DNA of 64,000 nucleotides from Sphingomonas panni (lineage in GTDB: Bacteria > Pseudomonadota > Alphaproteobacteria > Sphingomonadales > Sphingomonadaceae), in the NCBI RefSeq assembly GCF_022664435.1, contig NZ_JAKREU010000004.1, positions 274,321 to 338,320 on the forward strand, given 5' to 3'. The first letter of the stretch is position 1. The number at the start of each line of letters is the position of its first letter. This document shows, in pieces, positions 16,066-25,239 of the stretch. The position numbers and the translations under genes are program-made. Below the pieces are notes generated by a model. The model worked only from the letters and a program-made list of their open reading frames with translations, was not told the DNA's origin and did not search any database.

Positions 16066-18153
16066 ATGCACCGTCGTACCCTGCTAGTCTCCGCCGCCAT
16101 GCTGCCGCTGCTGAACACGCCGCTTCGTGCCGCCGAACCGGCAAACCCGCTGCTCGGGGATTGGACCGGCGGCATCCCACCCTATCAGGCGATCCGCCCT
16201 GCGCATTATCGCCCGGCGTTCGATGCCGCGCTGAAGGCCGCACGCGCCGATTTCCGTGCGATCACCGTCGTGCGATCCGCGCCTACCTTCGCCAACACGA
16301 TCGAAGCGATGGAGCGGTCGGGGCAGCAGTTGGCACGGATATCGTCCGCCTTCTTCAACGTGTCGTCCGCCGATGCGACGCCCGAGATCCAGGCGATCGA
16401 GGAGGCGGTGGTCCCCGAACTGACTCGCTTCTCGAACGAAACCTCGCTCGACCCGGCGCTGTTCGCGCGGGTGGACCGGCTGTACAAGGATCGCGCCTCG
16501 CTCGGCCTCGATCCCGAACAGTCGCGGCTGCTGGAGGAGACGCACAAGCGCTATGTCCGCGCCGGTGCGGCGCTGCCGCCGGCGGCACGCGCGCGGGTGG
16601 CGGCGATCAACGAGGAGCAGGCCAGGCTCGGAGTCCAGTTCGGCCAGAAGCTGTTGGCCGATCAGAAGGCGAGCAGCGTGCTGCTGACCGAGGCGGAGGT
16701 CGCGGGGCTTCCCGCGGACCAGAAGTCGGCAGCAGCGACGGCGGCCAAGGCGGCGGGCAAGACCGGCTATCTGATCCCGGCCACGCGTTCGGCGGTCGAA
16801 CCGTTCCTGACCGTGGCGACCAATCGTGCGGCTCGGCAAAAGGTGTTCGCGGCGTTCGACAATCGCGGCGCGAATGCGAACGAGAACAACACGTCGGCGA
16901 TCATCCGTCGGCTGGTCGAACTGCGCATCGAACGTGCCAGGCTGATGGGCGCTCAGAGCCACGCCGCGTTCGTGTTGCAGGATGCGATGGCCAAGACGCC
17001 TGAGGCCGCGACCGACCTGCTGATGCGGGTCTATCGTCCCGCGCTGACCCGCGCGCAGGAGGAGGAAGCGGCGCTGCTGAAGCTCGCCAGCGCCGATGGC
17101 GTCACGCGGATCGAGCCGTGGGACTGGCGCTTCTATGCCGAAAAGGAACGCCAGCGGCGCTATAGCCTCGATGAAGGTGCGGTGAAGCAGTATTTCCCGC
17201 TCGACGGCATGGTCGCCGCGCTGATGGACACGACCAAGCGGCTGTACGGCATCCAGTTCGTCGCCCGCGCCGACGTGCCCGTCTATGCCGATGGCGTGAA
17301 GGTGTGGGAGGTGCGCGAGCGCGACGGCACGCCGATCGGGCTGTTCTACGCGGACTGGTTCGCGCGACCGACCAAGCGGCCGGGTGCGTGGATGAACTCG
17401 CTGCGGGACCAGAACATGCTGCTGGGCCACCAGCCGATCGTCGTCAACAACTGCAACTACACGCCGCCGGCTCCGGGCGAACGCGCGCTCATCAGCCTCG
17501 ACGATGCCGAGACGCTGTTCCACGAGTTCGGGCATGGTTTGCACGGGCTGTTCAGCAAGGTCCGCTACCCCAGCCTGTCGGGCACGTCGGTCACCCGCGA
17601 TTTCGTCGAATTCCCGTCGCAGGTGCATGAGCACTGGGTCAGCGATCCGGCGATCCTGCGCGCCCACGCCCGCAACGCCGCCGGCCAGCCGATGCCGGAG
17701 GCGATGCTGAAATCGTTGCTGGAGGCGCGCACCTTCAACCAGGGTTATCTGACGGTGCAGCAGTTGTCGTCGGCGATCCTCGACATGCGGCTGCATTCGC
17801 TGGGCACGCTGCCTGCCGATTTCGACGCACTCCGCTGGGAAAAGGCGCAGCTGGCCGATCTGGGCGTGCCGCACGCGGTCGGGATGCGGCACCGGCTGCC
17901 GCACTTCAGCCATATCTTCGACGGCGGTTATTCGGCAGGCTATTACGCCTATACCTGGGCCGAGGTGCTGGACGCCGATGGCTTTGCCGCGTTCGAGGAA
18001 TCGGGCGACGTCTTCAATCCGGCCTTGGCAAAGAAGTTGCGGGACGAAGTACTCTCGCGCGGCAACTCCCGCGACCCCGCAGCAAGCTATGTCGCGTTCC
18101 GCGGCCGGATGCCCGACGCGACGGCATTGCTGCGCAATCGCGGGCTGGCCTGA
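16066..18153 (+). CDS. M3-family peptidyl-dipeptidase (Dcp-like zinc protease)
   Basis: A 695-residue zinc peptidase of the thimet/Dcp family that removes dipeptides from C-termini. The N-terminus MHRRTLLVSAAMLPLLNTPLRA is a signal peptide with an arginine pair, so the enzyme is probably periplasmic. The helical N-terminal half is followed by the catalytic motif FHEFGHGLHGLFS with H486, E487 and H490, and the third ligand is expected about 25-30 residues later in EFPSQVHEHW. Residues HIFDGGYSAGYYAYTWAEVL are typical of Dcp near the C-terminus. The ribosome site GAAGGA precedes ATG 16066. It is a single gene ending in a good hairpin. Confidence 0.92.
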   Translation: MHRRTLLVSAAMLPLLNTPLRAAEPANPLLGDWTGGIPPYQAIRPAHYRPAFDAALKAARADFRAITVVRSAPTFANTIEAMERSGQQLARISSAFFNVSSADATPEIQAIEEAVVPELTRFSNETSLDPALFARVDRLYKDRASLGLDPEQSRLLEETHKRYVRAGAALPPAARARVAAINEEQARLGVQFGQKLLADQKASSVLLTEAEVAGLPADQKSAAATAAKAAGKTGYLIPATRSAVEPFLTVATNRAARQKVFAAFDNRGANANENNTSAIIRRLVELRIERARLMGAQSHAAFVLQDAMAKTPEAATDLLMRVYRPALTRAQEEEAALLKLASADGVTRIEPWDWRFYAEKERQRRYSLDEGAVKQYFPLDGMVAALMDTTKRLYGIQFVARADVPVYADGVKVWEVRERDGTPIGLFYADWFARPTKRPGAWMNSLRDQNMLLGHQPIVVNNCNYTPPAPGERALISLDDAETLFHEFGHGLHGLFSKVRYPSLSGTSVTRDFVEFPSQVHEHWVSDPAILRAHARNAAGQPMPEAMLKSLLEARTFNQGYLTVQQLSSAILDMRLHSLGTLPADFDALRWEKAQLADLGVPHAVGMRHRLPHFSHIFDGGYSAGYYAYTWAEVLDADGFAAFEESGDVFNPALAKKLRDEVLSRGNSRDPAASYVAFRGRMPDATALLRNRGLA

Positions 18154-18165
18154 CGAAGTGTGACA

Positions 18166-18189
18166 CCGCCCGGCTGAAGCGCCGGGCGG
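18166..18189 (+). terminator. Hairpin after the M3 peptidase gene
   Basis: A perfect nine-base stem, CCGCCCGGC facing GCCGGGCGG with a six-base loop, 12 bases past the stop codon. No T-run follows. Confidence 0.6.
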
Positions 18190-18398
18190 CGTTGCGTGGT
18201 GAGAGGCGAGCCGGGCTTAGGCGGTATAGCGGCTCACGCGCGGGACGTGGTGGCAGTCATCGGCCGGGGACCATGCTCGGATGCGAGACGCCATGGCATA
18301 TCCCAAGCGATGACTTTCGACCCCAAGCGGTCCATTTCGAACCATCAGAGCCGGATTATCTTGGGAGGTGAAGTGAAGTCGCCAATCGCACCGTGTCC

Positions 18399-18428
18399 GC
18401 AAAAAGCGCAGATTTCGGCTGCTTTTGC
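18399..18428 (-). terminator. Terminator downstream of tRNA-Glu
   Basis: On the minus strand GCAAAAGCAG pairs with CTGCGCTTTTTGC across a loop of about eight bases, beginning eight bases after the encoded CCA. The 3' arm contains T5. Confidence 0.65.
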
Positions 18429-18436
18429 CTTGACGA

Positions 18437-18511
18437 TGGTGACCCCTACGGGAATCGAACCCGTGTTTCAGCCGTGAAAGGGCCGCGTCCTAACCGCTAG
18501 ACGAAGGGGCC
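18437..18511 (-). tRNA. tRNA-Glu (anticodon TTC)
   Basis: 75 bases including an encoded CCA. The acceptor stem is GGCCCCT facing AGGGGTC. The anticodon loop CTTTCAC gives TTC, and the T arm has the invariant GGTTCGAATCC. The D arm contains AGCGGTTAGGA. All four stems form. It lies between the M3 peptidase and recJ, on the recJ strand. Confidence 0.97.
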
Positions 18512-18578
18512 ATCTGGTGGCGTGGAGGGGCTGTTAGTGGAGGGTTCGCGATCGGTCAACACACTTTTGCATTTTTCT

Positions 18579-20342
18579 TCAATCGGCCCATGCCATATCG
18601 TCGATATGGAGTTCGGCGGCGGGGCGGCTGCCCCAGTCGTCCAGCTTGGCGCGCCCCGCCAGCCACAGCTTGCGATGCGGCGGTGCGCCCAGCAGTGCGG
18701 CGCCCAGGTCGGTTTCGGCCTGCCGGAATGCCACGCCCTTGAACCGGCGGCCATCGTCGCCGGTCAGGATCGCACGGACATGGCCGTTGCCGACGATGTC
18801 GGCCTTCACGATCCGTACCGGTCCCGCCGCGACGCGCGGGGCGGGCCAGCCCATGCCGTAAGGGCCGCCGGCTTCCAGCGCCTCGATCAGCAGCGGGCTG
18901 ACCCCGCCGGGGGCCAGCACCGCGTCCACCAGCAGCGCGCGGTCCTCACGGGCGCGCTCGACCGGCTCCGCCATCCGCGCGTGGAGAAAATCGGCGAGGG
19001 CGGGGATCGCGTCCTCCGCCACGGTGACGCCCGCCGCCGCCGCGTGGCCACCGCCGGCGCTGACCAACCCCAGTTCCTTGGCGGCCAGGATCGCCGCGCC
19101 CATGTCGACACCGGGAATCGATCGACCCGATCCCTTGCCCACACCATGGTCGTCGATCGCGATGACCAGCACCGGGCGGCCGAGCTTTTCCTTCAACCGT
19201 CCGGCGACGATGCCGATGACGCCGGGATGCCAGCCGCGTCCCGATACCACCACGCAGCCGCGAGTGTCCTGTGCGCGCGCCGACAGGTCGGCCGATGCCT
19301 GCACGTCGCCCTCGATCGACCGGCGTTCCTCGTTCAGCCGGTCCAGCTCGACCGCCAGCGCGCGGGCCTCCTCCGGGTCCTGCGTCGTCAGCAGCCGGAC
19401 GCCGAGGTCCGACTTGCCGACCCGTCCGCCGGCGTTGATGCGGGGTCCCAGCGCGAAGCCGAGGTCGGTGGCGGTCGGCGCGCGCGTGAGGCGCGATGCC
19501 TCGATCAACGCGGCGATGCCGATATTCTGCCGCCGGGCCATGACCTTCAGCCCCTGCGCCACGAACGCCCGGTTCAGGCCCCGCAACTGCGCGACGTCGG
19601 CGACGGTGCCGAGCGCCACGAGGTCGAGCAGGTCGAGCAGCTTCGGTTCGGGGCGGCCGGCAAAGAAGCCGCGCGCACGCAACGTCCGAACCAGCGCCGC
19701 CGCCAGCAGGAATGCGACCCCGACCGCCGCCAGATGACCGTGCGCCGCGCCTTCGCCCTCATCCAATCGGTTCGGATTGACGATGGCGAGGGCGGGCGGA
19801 AGCGCAGTCGTGCACTGGTGATGATCGACCACCAGTACGTCGATCCCGGCGTCGCGCGTCGCGGCGAGCGCCTCGAACGCCTGCGCGCCGCAATCGACCG
19901 TGACGATCAGCGTCGCACCTTCACCCGCCAGCCGCAGCATCGCCGGCGCGTTGGGGCCGTAACCTTCGCGCTGGCGGTCGGGGATATAGGGGCGGGCGGT
20001 CAGGCCCAGGTCGCGCAGCAGCCGCACCAGCAGCGCCGCCGACGTGGCGCCATCGACGTCGTAATCGCCGAAGATCGCGACCGGCTCCTTCGCGATGACC
20101 GCATCGGCCAGGCGTTCGGCGGCGCGGTCCATGTCGCGGAAGATCGAAGGATCGGGCATGAAGTCGCGGATGCTGGGCGTCTTGTGCGCGGCAAGTGCCT
20201 CGCGCGGGCAGCCACGCGCCAGCAGGATACGGGTGACGAGGTCGTCGGCGACGAACCCGTCGTCGCACACATCGCCCTCCAGTCCACGCCAGCGCCAAGG
20301 CTGGCCGAGGATGGAGCGATGCACATTGAGTACGGAACGCAT
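18579..20342 (-). CDS. recJ: Single-stranded-DNA-specific exonuclease RecJ
   Basis: This 5'-3' exonuclease of the DHH superfamily acts in recombination, base excision and mismatch repair. The 587-residue protein has the phosphoesterase motifs FGDYDVDGATS (D93, D95, D97), TVDCG (near 148-152) and VVDHHQ (171-176), then the DHHA1 motif SAGGGHAAAAGVTV and a C-terminal OB domain. Its length is normal for alphaproteobacteria. It starts at ATG 20342, and metZ is divergent at 20431, leaving 88 bases for two promoters. A homoserine dehydrogenase or glpX gene often adjoins recJ in relatives, but not here. Confidence 0.96.
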   Translation of the reverse strand: MRSVLNVHRSILGQPWRWRGLEGDVCDDGFVADDLVTRILLARGCPREALAAHKTPSIRDFMPDPSIFRDMDRAAERLADAVIAKEPVAIFGDYDVDGATSAALLVRLLRDLGLTARPYIPDRQREGYGPNAPAMLRLAGEGATLIVTVDCGAQAFEALAATRDAGIDVLVVDHHQCTTALPPALAIVNPNRLDEGEGAAHGHLAAVGVAFLLAAALVRTLRARGFFAGRPEPKLLDLLDLVALGTVADVAQLRGLNRAFVAQGLKVMARRQNIGIAALIEASRLTRAPTATDLGFALGPRINAGGRVGKSDLGVRLLTTQDPEEARALAVELDRLNEERRSIEGDVQASADLSARAQDTRGCVVVSGRGWHPGVIGIVAGRLKEKLGRPVLVIAIDDHGVGKGSGRSIPGVDMGAAILAAKELGLVSAGGGHAAAAGVTVAEDAIPALADFLHARMAEPVERAREDRALLVDAVLAPGGVSPLLIEALEAGGPYGMGWPAPRVAAGPVRIVKADIVGNGHVRAILTGDDGRRFKGVAFRQAETDLGAALLGAPPHRKLWLAGRAKLDDWGSRPAAELHIDDMAWAD

Positions 20343-20430
20343 CGCCGCGCTGTACCCCTTGGCGGCAGGGTGGTCCAGCGGGGCGCATCTCTACTGGAAA
20401 TTCTTGCCCCGAGCGCGCAAAGACGGCGCC

Positions 20431-21639
20431 ATGAAGCGCAAGACCGGACAAGACCGCAGCATCACCGCCAACTGGCGTCCCGCAACGCAGGCCGTGCGCG
20501 GCGGCACAGCGCGCAGCGAATATGGCGAGACGTCGGAAGCGTTGTTCCTCACCTCGGGCTATGCCTATGACTGTGCCGGCGATGCCGCCGCGCGGTTCGC
20601 GGGCGAACAGGTCGGCATGACTTATTCCCGGCTGCAGAACCCGACCGTCGAGATGCTGGAGGAGCGCATCGCCCTGCTCGAAGGAGCGGAGGCATGTCGC
20701 ACCATGGCGACCGGCATGGCGGCGATGACCGCGGCGCTGCTCAGCCAGCTGTCGGCGGGCGATCACCTGGTCGGGGGGCGCGCCGCATTCGGGTCGTGCC
20801 GCTGGTTGACCGATACGCTGCTGCCGAAGTTCGGCATCGAAACCGCTGTCGTCGATGCGCGCGATACGCAGGCGTTCATCGACGCCAGCCGCCCGAACAC
20901 CAAGGTCTGGTTCTTCGAAACGCCGGCCAACCCGACGATGGACGTCGCCGACCTGACCGCGATCTGCGCGGCCGCGCGCGAGCGGGGCATCGTCACGGTC
21001 GTCGACAACGCCTTTGCCAGCCCCGCGCTGCAACGCCCGATGGAGTTCGGCGCGGACGTGGTGGCCTATAGCGCGACCAAGCTGATGGAAGGGCAGGGCC
21101 GCGTCCTTGCCGGTGCCGTTTGCGGGACGAAGGCGTTCATCGACGACGTGCTGCTGCCCTTCACCCGCAATACCGGCCCGACGCTCAGCGCGTTCAACGC
21201 GTGGGTGGTGCTGAAGGGTCTGGAGACGCTCGACCTGCGCGTCATGCGCCAGTCGGAAAATGCGCTGAAGGTCGCGAGCTTCCTCGAAAGCCGCGTGCCG
21301 AAGATCAATGCGCCGGGCTTGCCGAGCCATCCGCAGCACGAGCTGTGTATGCGCCAGATGAAGATGGCCGGGCCGATCTTCTCGTTCGAACTCGATGGCG
21401 GCCGGCCGCAGGCGCACGGGCTGCTCGATGCGCTGCAACTCATCGATATCTCGAACAATATCGGCGATTCGCGTTCGCTGATGACGCATCCCGCCTCCAC
21501 CACCCATTCGGGTGTGGCCGAAGAGAAGCGGATCGAGATGGGCATTTCGGAAGGCATGATCCGCATCAACGTGGGTCTGGAGGACGCGGACGACCTGATC
21601 GCCGATCTCGACCAGGCGTTGCGCGCGGTCGCCCTATGA
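20431..21639 (+). CDS. metZ: O-succinylhomoserine sulfhydrylase
   Basis: A Cys/Met-metabolism PLP enzyme that joins an activated homoserine with sulfide to make homocysteine. In the 402-residue protein the cofactor lysine is K217 in VAYSATKLMEGQG, with FETPANPTMDVADL and the YSRLQNPTV motif that binds PLP from the neighbouring subunit. The N-terminal ATQAVRGG is typical of MetZ. The start at ATG 20431 is used rather than an upstream open frame that runs antisense to recJ. The stop overlaps the apaG start (ATGA). I looked for a SAM riboswitch in the 88-base leader and could not recognise one. Confidence 0.92.
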   Translation: MKRKTGQDRSITANWRPATQAVRGGTARSEYGETSEALFLTSGYAYDCAGDAAARFAGEQVGMTYSRLQNPTVEMLEERIALLEGAEACRTMATGMAAMTAALLSQLSAGDHLVGGRAAFGSCRWLTDTLLPKFGIETAVVDARDTQAFIDASRPNTKVWFFETPANPTMDVADLTAICAAARERGIVTVVDNAFASPALQRPMEFGADVVAYSATKLMEGQGRVLAGAVCGTKAFIDDVLLPFTRNTGPTLSAFNAWVVLKGLETLDLRVMRQSENALKVASFLESRVPKINAPGLPSHPQHELCMRQMKMAGPIFSFELDGGRPQAHGLLDALQLIDISNNIGDSRSLMTHPASTTHSGVAEEKRIEMGISEGMIRINVGLEDADDLIADLDQALRAVAL

Positions 21640-22034
21640 AGGCGCTGTTCCCGCACGAGGCGACGACCGGCGGTATCGTGGTGCGGGTATCGGCGACCTA
21701 TCTGCCCGAACAATCGCACCCGGCGCAGGGGCGGTGGTTCTGGGCCTATCACATCCGGATCGAGAATGATTCGGATCGGACGGTGCAGCTGCTCACCCGC
21801 CACTGGATCATCACCGACGGGCGCGGCGAACGGCATAGCGTGGAGGGCGAAGGTGTGATCGGCGAACTGCCCGTGATCGAACCGGGCGGCAGCTTCGATT
21901 ACGTATCGGGCTGTCCGCTGACGACCCCGACCGGGGCGATGCAGGGGAGCTATCATATGCTGGCCGACGATGGGGAGACGTTCGACGTGGCCATCCCGCG
22001 CTTCACGTTGCTGGCGCCGGCGGTCGGCGCATGA
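21636..22034 (+). CDS. apaG: ApaG domain protein
   Basis: A 132-residue ApaG (DUF525) protein with an immunoglobulin-like beta fold. Signature segments are FWAYHIRIENDSDRTVQLLTRHWIITDG and PGGSFDYVSGCPL. The biochemical role is unsettled; family members have been linked to Co2+ efflux, Mg2+ and Ap4A metabolism. metZ-apaG is a recurring alphaproteobacterial pair. It overlaps metZ and the following lysR gene by four bases each, so three genes are coupled. Confidence 0.95.
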   Translation: MKALFPHEATTGGIVVRVSATYLPEQSHPAQGRWFWAYHIRIENDSDRTVQLLTRHWIITDGRGERHSVEGEGVIGELPVIEPGGSFDYVSGCPLTTPTGAMQGSYHMLADDGETFDVAIPRFTLLAPAVGA

Positions 22035-22822
22035 AGCGGACGCATCTGCCGCTGAATGGCCTCCGCGTGCTGGACGCCGCCGCACGTCATTTGTCGTTCA
22101 CGCGCGCGGCCGACGAACTGGCGGTGACCCCGGCGGCGGTGGGGCAGCAGGTCCGCGCGCTGGAGGATACGCTCGGCGTCGTGCTGTTCCGCCGCACCAC
22201 GCGTGGCTTGGAACTGACGCCGGAGGGCGAGGCGGGATTGGCCGCGCTGCGCGGTGGGTTCCTGCAGTTCGAGGAAGCGGTCCGCGCGATGCAGGCCGGG
22301 CAGTCGTCCAAGTCGCTGACCATCGCCGCGCCGCGCGACGTTACGCAGAAATGGCTGCTTCCACGCCTGTCGCGCATCGCCGCCGCCGATCCCGAACTGC
22401 GGTTCGTGCTGGTCGCGGCGGACGACGCGCTCGATTTCACCGAAGCCAATCTCGATCTCGCCATCCGCTGGGGCGAGGGGCCGGGGGCACATGAGGGCGA
22501 GGCGCTCGAATCGGACGGCATGGTCACGGTGGAACGTGCCGACGGCGGTGCGGATACCCGGATCGGCTGGCCCGGTTGCGAACCCGAGGATGCGACCGCG
22601 CTGGTCCGCGTCGCCGATGCCGGGCTGGCGATCGATGCGGCGGCGGCGGGGCTGGGGCGGGCGACCGTGCCCGAACTGCTCGCCCGCGACGACCTCGCCG
22701 CCGGCCGGATCGCAGTGACCGGCGAACCGAAGACGGGGCGGCTGGGCTATTGGCTGGTCGCACCGCTGCCGCAATGGCGACAGGCGAAGGTGAAGGCGCT
22801 GGTCGACCTGCTGGCGGGGTAG
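22031..22822 (+). CDS. LysR-family regulator, GcvA-like
   Basis: A 263-residue LysR regulator. The N-terminal winged helix (LNGLRVLDAAARHLSFTRAA, then VTPAAVGQQVRALED) is of the GcvA/AmpR subgroup. The effector-binding domain starts near residue 92 and is slightly short for the family, ending QWRQAKVKALVDLLAG. Translational coupling to apaG is unusual, since LysR genes are mostly divergent from their targets, so its targets may be remote or may be metZ-apaG itself. Its specific ligand is unknown. Confidence 0.88.
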   Translation: MKRTHLPLNGLRVLDAAARHLSFTRAADELAVTPAAVGQQVRALEDTLGVVLFRRTTRGLELTPEGEAGLAALRGGFLQFEEAVRAMQAGQSSKSLTIAAPRDVTQKWLLPRLSRIAAADPELRFVLVAADDALDFTEANLDLAIRWGEGPGAHEGEALESDGMVTVERADGGADTRIGWPGCEPEDATALVRVADAGLAIDAAAAGLGRATVPELLARDDLAAGRIAVTGEPKTGRLGYWLVAPLPQWRQAKVKALVDLLAG

Positions 22823-22907
22823 CGCCCAAGCCACCATTGCCGCCCCTCAATCCATTCTACCCGCTCGCGCGCTTGCCCCGGCGGGCGCGGCGGGCCATCT
22901 CCTTATC

Positions 22908-23900
22908 ATGCACACTGCTCTCGATACGCTCGCCCTGATCGGCAACACCCCGCTCGTCCGGCTGAAGGGGCCGAGCGAGGCCGCCGGGGCGGAGATCTTC
23001 GCCAAGTGCGAATTCGCCAATCCCGGCGCCAGCGTGAAGGACCGCGCCGCGCTGTCGATCGTCGAGGATGCGGAGGCACGCGGCTTGATCCGGCCCGGCG
23101 GGACGATCGTCGAGGGAACGGCGGGCAATACCGGCATCGGCCTTGCGCTGGTCGCCAATGCCAAGGGCTATCGCACCATCATCGTGATGCCGGAGACGCA
23201 GAGCCGCGAGAAGATGGAGACGCTGCGCGCACTGGGAGCCGAACTGGTGCTGGTGCCGGCCGCGCCCTATTCCAACCCCGGCCATTTCGTCCACACCAGC
23301 CGCCGCATCGCCGAGGAGACCCCGAACGCGATCTGGGCGAACCAGTTCGACAATATCGCCAACCGCCGTGCGCACATCACCGGCACGGCGGCCGAAATCT
23401 GGGAACAGATGGACGGGCGGATCGACGGCTTCACCTGTGCGGCGGGTACCGGCGGAACGCTGGCCGGGGTCGGTCTCGGCCTGAAGGAAAAGGACGAATC
23501 GGTCACCATCGCGCTGACCGATCCGCACGGCGCAGCGCTGTACGACTATTATGCCCATGGCGAGCTTCGCTCCGAAGGAACGTCGGTAGCCGAAGGGATC
23601 GGGCAGGGGCGGATCACCGCGAACCTCGACGGCGCGCCGATCGATACCCAGTTCCGGGTTTCGGACGAGGAAGGCATGGTCTGGGTCCGCCGGCTGCTGG
23701 CGGAGGAGGGGCTGTGTCTCGGCCTGTCGTCCGGGATCAACGTCGCCGGCGCGGTGCTGCTGGCGCGGCAACTGGGCGCGGGCAGCCGGGTGGCGACGAT
23801 CCTGTGCGACACCGGATTTCGCTATTTGTCGACGCTCTACAATCCCGAATGGCTGACGGCGAAGGGCTTGGCGGTCGACAGCGGGGCCGCTTCGGCGTAA
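22908..23900 (+). CDS. cysK: Cysteine synthase A (O-acetylserine sulfhydrylase)
   Basis: This PLP enzyme makes cysteine from O-acetylserine and sulfide. The 330-residue protein has the cofactor lysine K44 in PGASVKDRAA, the substrate loop EGTAGNTGIGLA (the alphaproteobacterial form of the usual TSGNTG) and the phosphate-binding AAGTGGTLAGVG. It ends with the family motif LCDTGFRYLSTLYNPEW. It is probably its own transcription unit, since 85 bases separate it from lysR. A cystathionine beta-synthase role is possible for this subgroup but less likely. Confidence 0.9.
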   Translation: MHTALDTLALIGNTPLVRLKGPSEAAGAEIFAKCEFANPGASVKDRAALSIVEDAEARGLIRPGGTIVEGTAGNTGIGLALVANAKGYRTIIVMPETQSREKMETLRALGAELVLVPAAPYSNPGHFVHTSRRIAEETPNAIWANQFDNIANRRAHITGTAAEIWEQMDGRIDGFTCAAGTGGTLAGVGLGLKEKDESVTIALTDPHGAALYDYYAHGELRSEGTSVAEGIGQGRITANLDGAPIDTQFRVSDEEGMVWVRRLLAEEGLCLGLSSGINVAGAVLLARQLGAGSRVATILCDTGFRYLSTLYNPEWLTAKGLAVDSGAASA

Positions 23901-23911
23901 CAGCGGTGCAG

Positions 23912-24193
23912 ATGGTGCCGCGGTCCGATCAATCCCAGTTATTGCAACGCCTGCGCGTCGGCGCGACCGGACTGGTGCTGGTCGTGCTGCTGATCGTGCT
24001 GGCCAGCGCCCTGTTCCGCTCGGCGATCGACGAAGCGCCGATCGGCGAGGACGTCGCCACGATCGACGAACAGGCCAATATCGCGGTCGTGAACGTCACG
24101 CCCGTCGGCAACCCCGATGAGCCGCTGGCCGAACTCGGCATTTCGCCGGGTGCCTCGCCGAACGGGAATGTCGCGACGCCGGAGATTCGCTGA
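23912..24193 (+). CDS. Small single-pass membrane protein
   Basis: A 93-residue frame beginning [20 protein letters not shown], with one membrane helix (about 18-36, LVLVVLLIVLASALF) and an acidic, probably periplasmic tail. An in-frame GTG at 23906 is an alternative start. It begins 11 bases after cysK on the same strand. Composition follows the genome bias. The family is not recognised. Confidence 0.6.
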   Translation: MVPRSDQSQLLQRLRVGATGLVLVVLLIVLASALFRSAIDEAPIGEDVATIDEQANIAVVNVTPVGNPDEPLAELGISPGASPNGNVATPEIR

Positions 24194-24768
24194 AGCCGCG
24201 ATCCGTTCGTTCTGACCCGCGCGAGCAGCGCGCAGACTGATATCGCCACACCAACGCGCCGTAGTAGCCCAATGAGGCCCCAGCCTTCGCGGGGGTGACG
24301 TGCGCGGCCACGTCCTGTCCGGCTCTTTCGTCGCCGCAATGCGACCTCGCCGGATAGCTTCCCTGCGAACCTGCCCACGCGCGCCGTCCCGGCGCAGGCT
24401 GGGATCGACCGCCGATCGTGCGCCGCAGTTGCCGCACGAGACTCCCGCCTTTGCCGCAGGTGACGCTTAGGCGGATTCCCATCCAACCCCGCATCTGCGG
24501 TCCGACTGCAACGTCCAGTGGGGCGCCATCCCATCGCCACACCCGCGCTCACCCAAAAGTACGGTGAGAACAAACAACGTACATCCCAAAATCTGCCGTT
24601 CTGGTGGCGCTTTTTCCCATTCTGACCCAACTTCGCCCATTGTTACCCAGATTGGGTTTTGGTACGTATCGGGCGTCACAGGGGGCAGGTCCTGGGATCG
24701 TCGCTTCACACTGCCCGGCGCGTATTTGCCGGCGGTCGACGCTTCTCCTGCGTGACCGAACAGGGGCT
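24194..24768. other. Long intergenic region upstream of the dcw cluster
   Basis: 575 bases without a convincing gene. The left part (24276-24300, and around 24384-24410) carries single, decayed arms of GC-rich palindromic repeats (a tract ending GCGGGGGTGACG). The right part is markedly AT-richer from 24550 on and holds the MraZ-box array and presumably the main mraZ promoter. Confidence 0.6.
24616..24649. promoter_or_regulatory. Four-box MraZ operator array
   Basis: CCCA (TGGG on the other strand) occurs at 24616, 24626, 24636 and 24646, exactly 10 bases apart, 120 to 150 bases upstream of mraZ. MraZ of E. coli and Mycoplasma binds tandem TGGG-type repeats with one helical turn of spacing. 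This is the expected autoregulatory site of the dcw operon. Confidence 0.78.
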
Positions 24769-25239
24769 GTGTTGGAGAGGGAACTCTACCTGAGCTACGG
24801 GCTACAGGCGGTCGACGCGAAGGGTCGCGTCGCGGTGCCTGCCAAGCTGCGCTCGGTGCTGGAGAAGAACGCCGACGCCCGCGAACTCCTGCTCAAGCGG
24901 CACGCCAAGCATGTCTGCCTCAGCGCGTTCGACGCCGCGTGGCCCAAGATCCTTTATTCGCGCAAACCCCAGGGCAGCGACGAGGATGCGGACACCGACT
25001 ACAACGTCGCGGGCAAGGCGTTCGGCAACCTTGAAACCGCGCCGTTCGACAGCGCCGGACGCTTCGTCCTGCCGACCTTCTACCGCCGCCGTGCAAAGAT
25101 CGACAAATGGGCGTTCTTTCACGGGCGTGGCGACACGTTCAACATCTGGGACCCGCACACGCTGATCGCCGATCTGGAGATCGACGCCGATACGCGCGAG
25201 CTGTGCGAATTCCTGATGGAAGAGAAGGGGCTGTTGTGA
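24769..25239 (+). CDS. mraZ: Transcriptional regulator MraZ
   Basis: This is the conserved first gene of the dcw cluster; it binds its own promoter and represses the operon. The 156-residue protein contains two SpoVT/AbrB-like repeats: [13 protein letters not shown] (near 17-29) and [13 protein letters not shown] (near 95-107). The start is either GTG 24769 or the next codon TTG 24772, which is better spaced from the site AGGGG; no ATG is available. The stop shares four bases (GTGA) with rsmH. Confidence 0.93.
   Translation: MLERELYLSYGLQAVDAKGRVAVPAKLRSVLEKNADARELLLKRHAKHVCLSAFDAAWPKILYSRKPQGSDEDADTDYNVAGKAFGNLETAPFDSAGRFVLPTFYRRRAKIDKWAFFHGRGDTFNIWDPHTLIADLEIDADTRELCEFLMEEKGLL

Noticed and set aside
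18217..18402. 61-codon minus-strand frame downstream of tRNA-Glu
   Set aside because: No ribosome site, atypical codon use, and its beginning overlaps the tRNA terminator hairpin.
20343..20430. SAM riboswitch upstream of metZ
   Set aside because: The region is short and lacks the conserved pseudoknot bases of known SAM-II, SAM-V or SAM/SAH classes as far as I can recall them.
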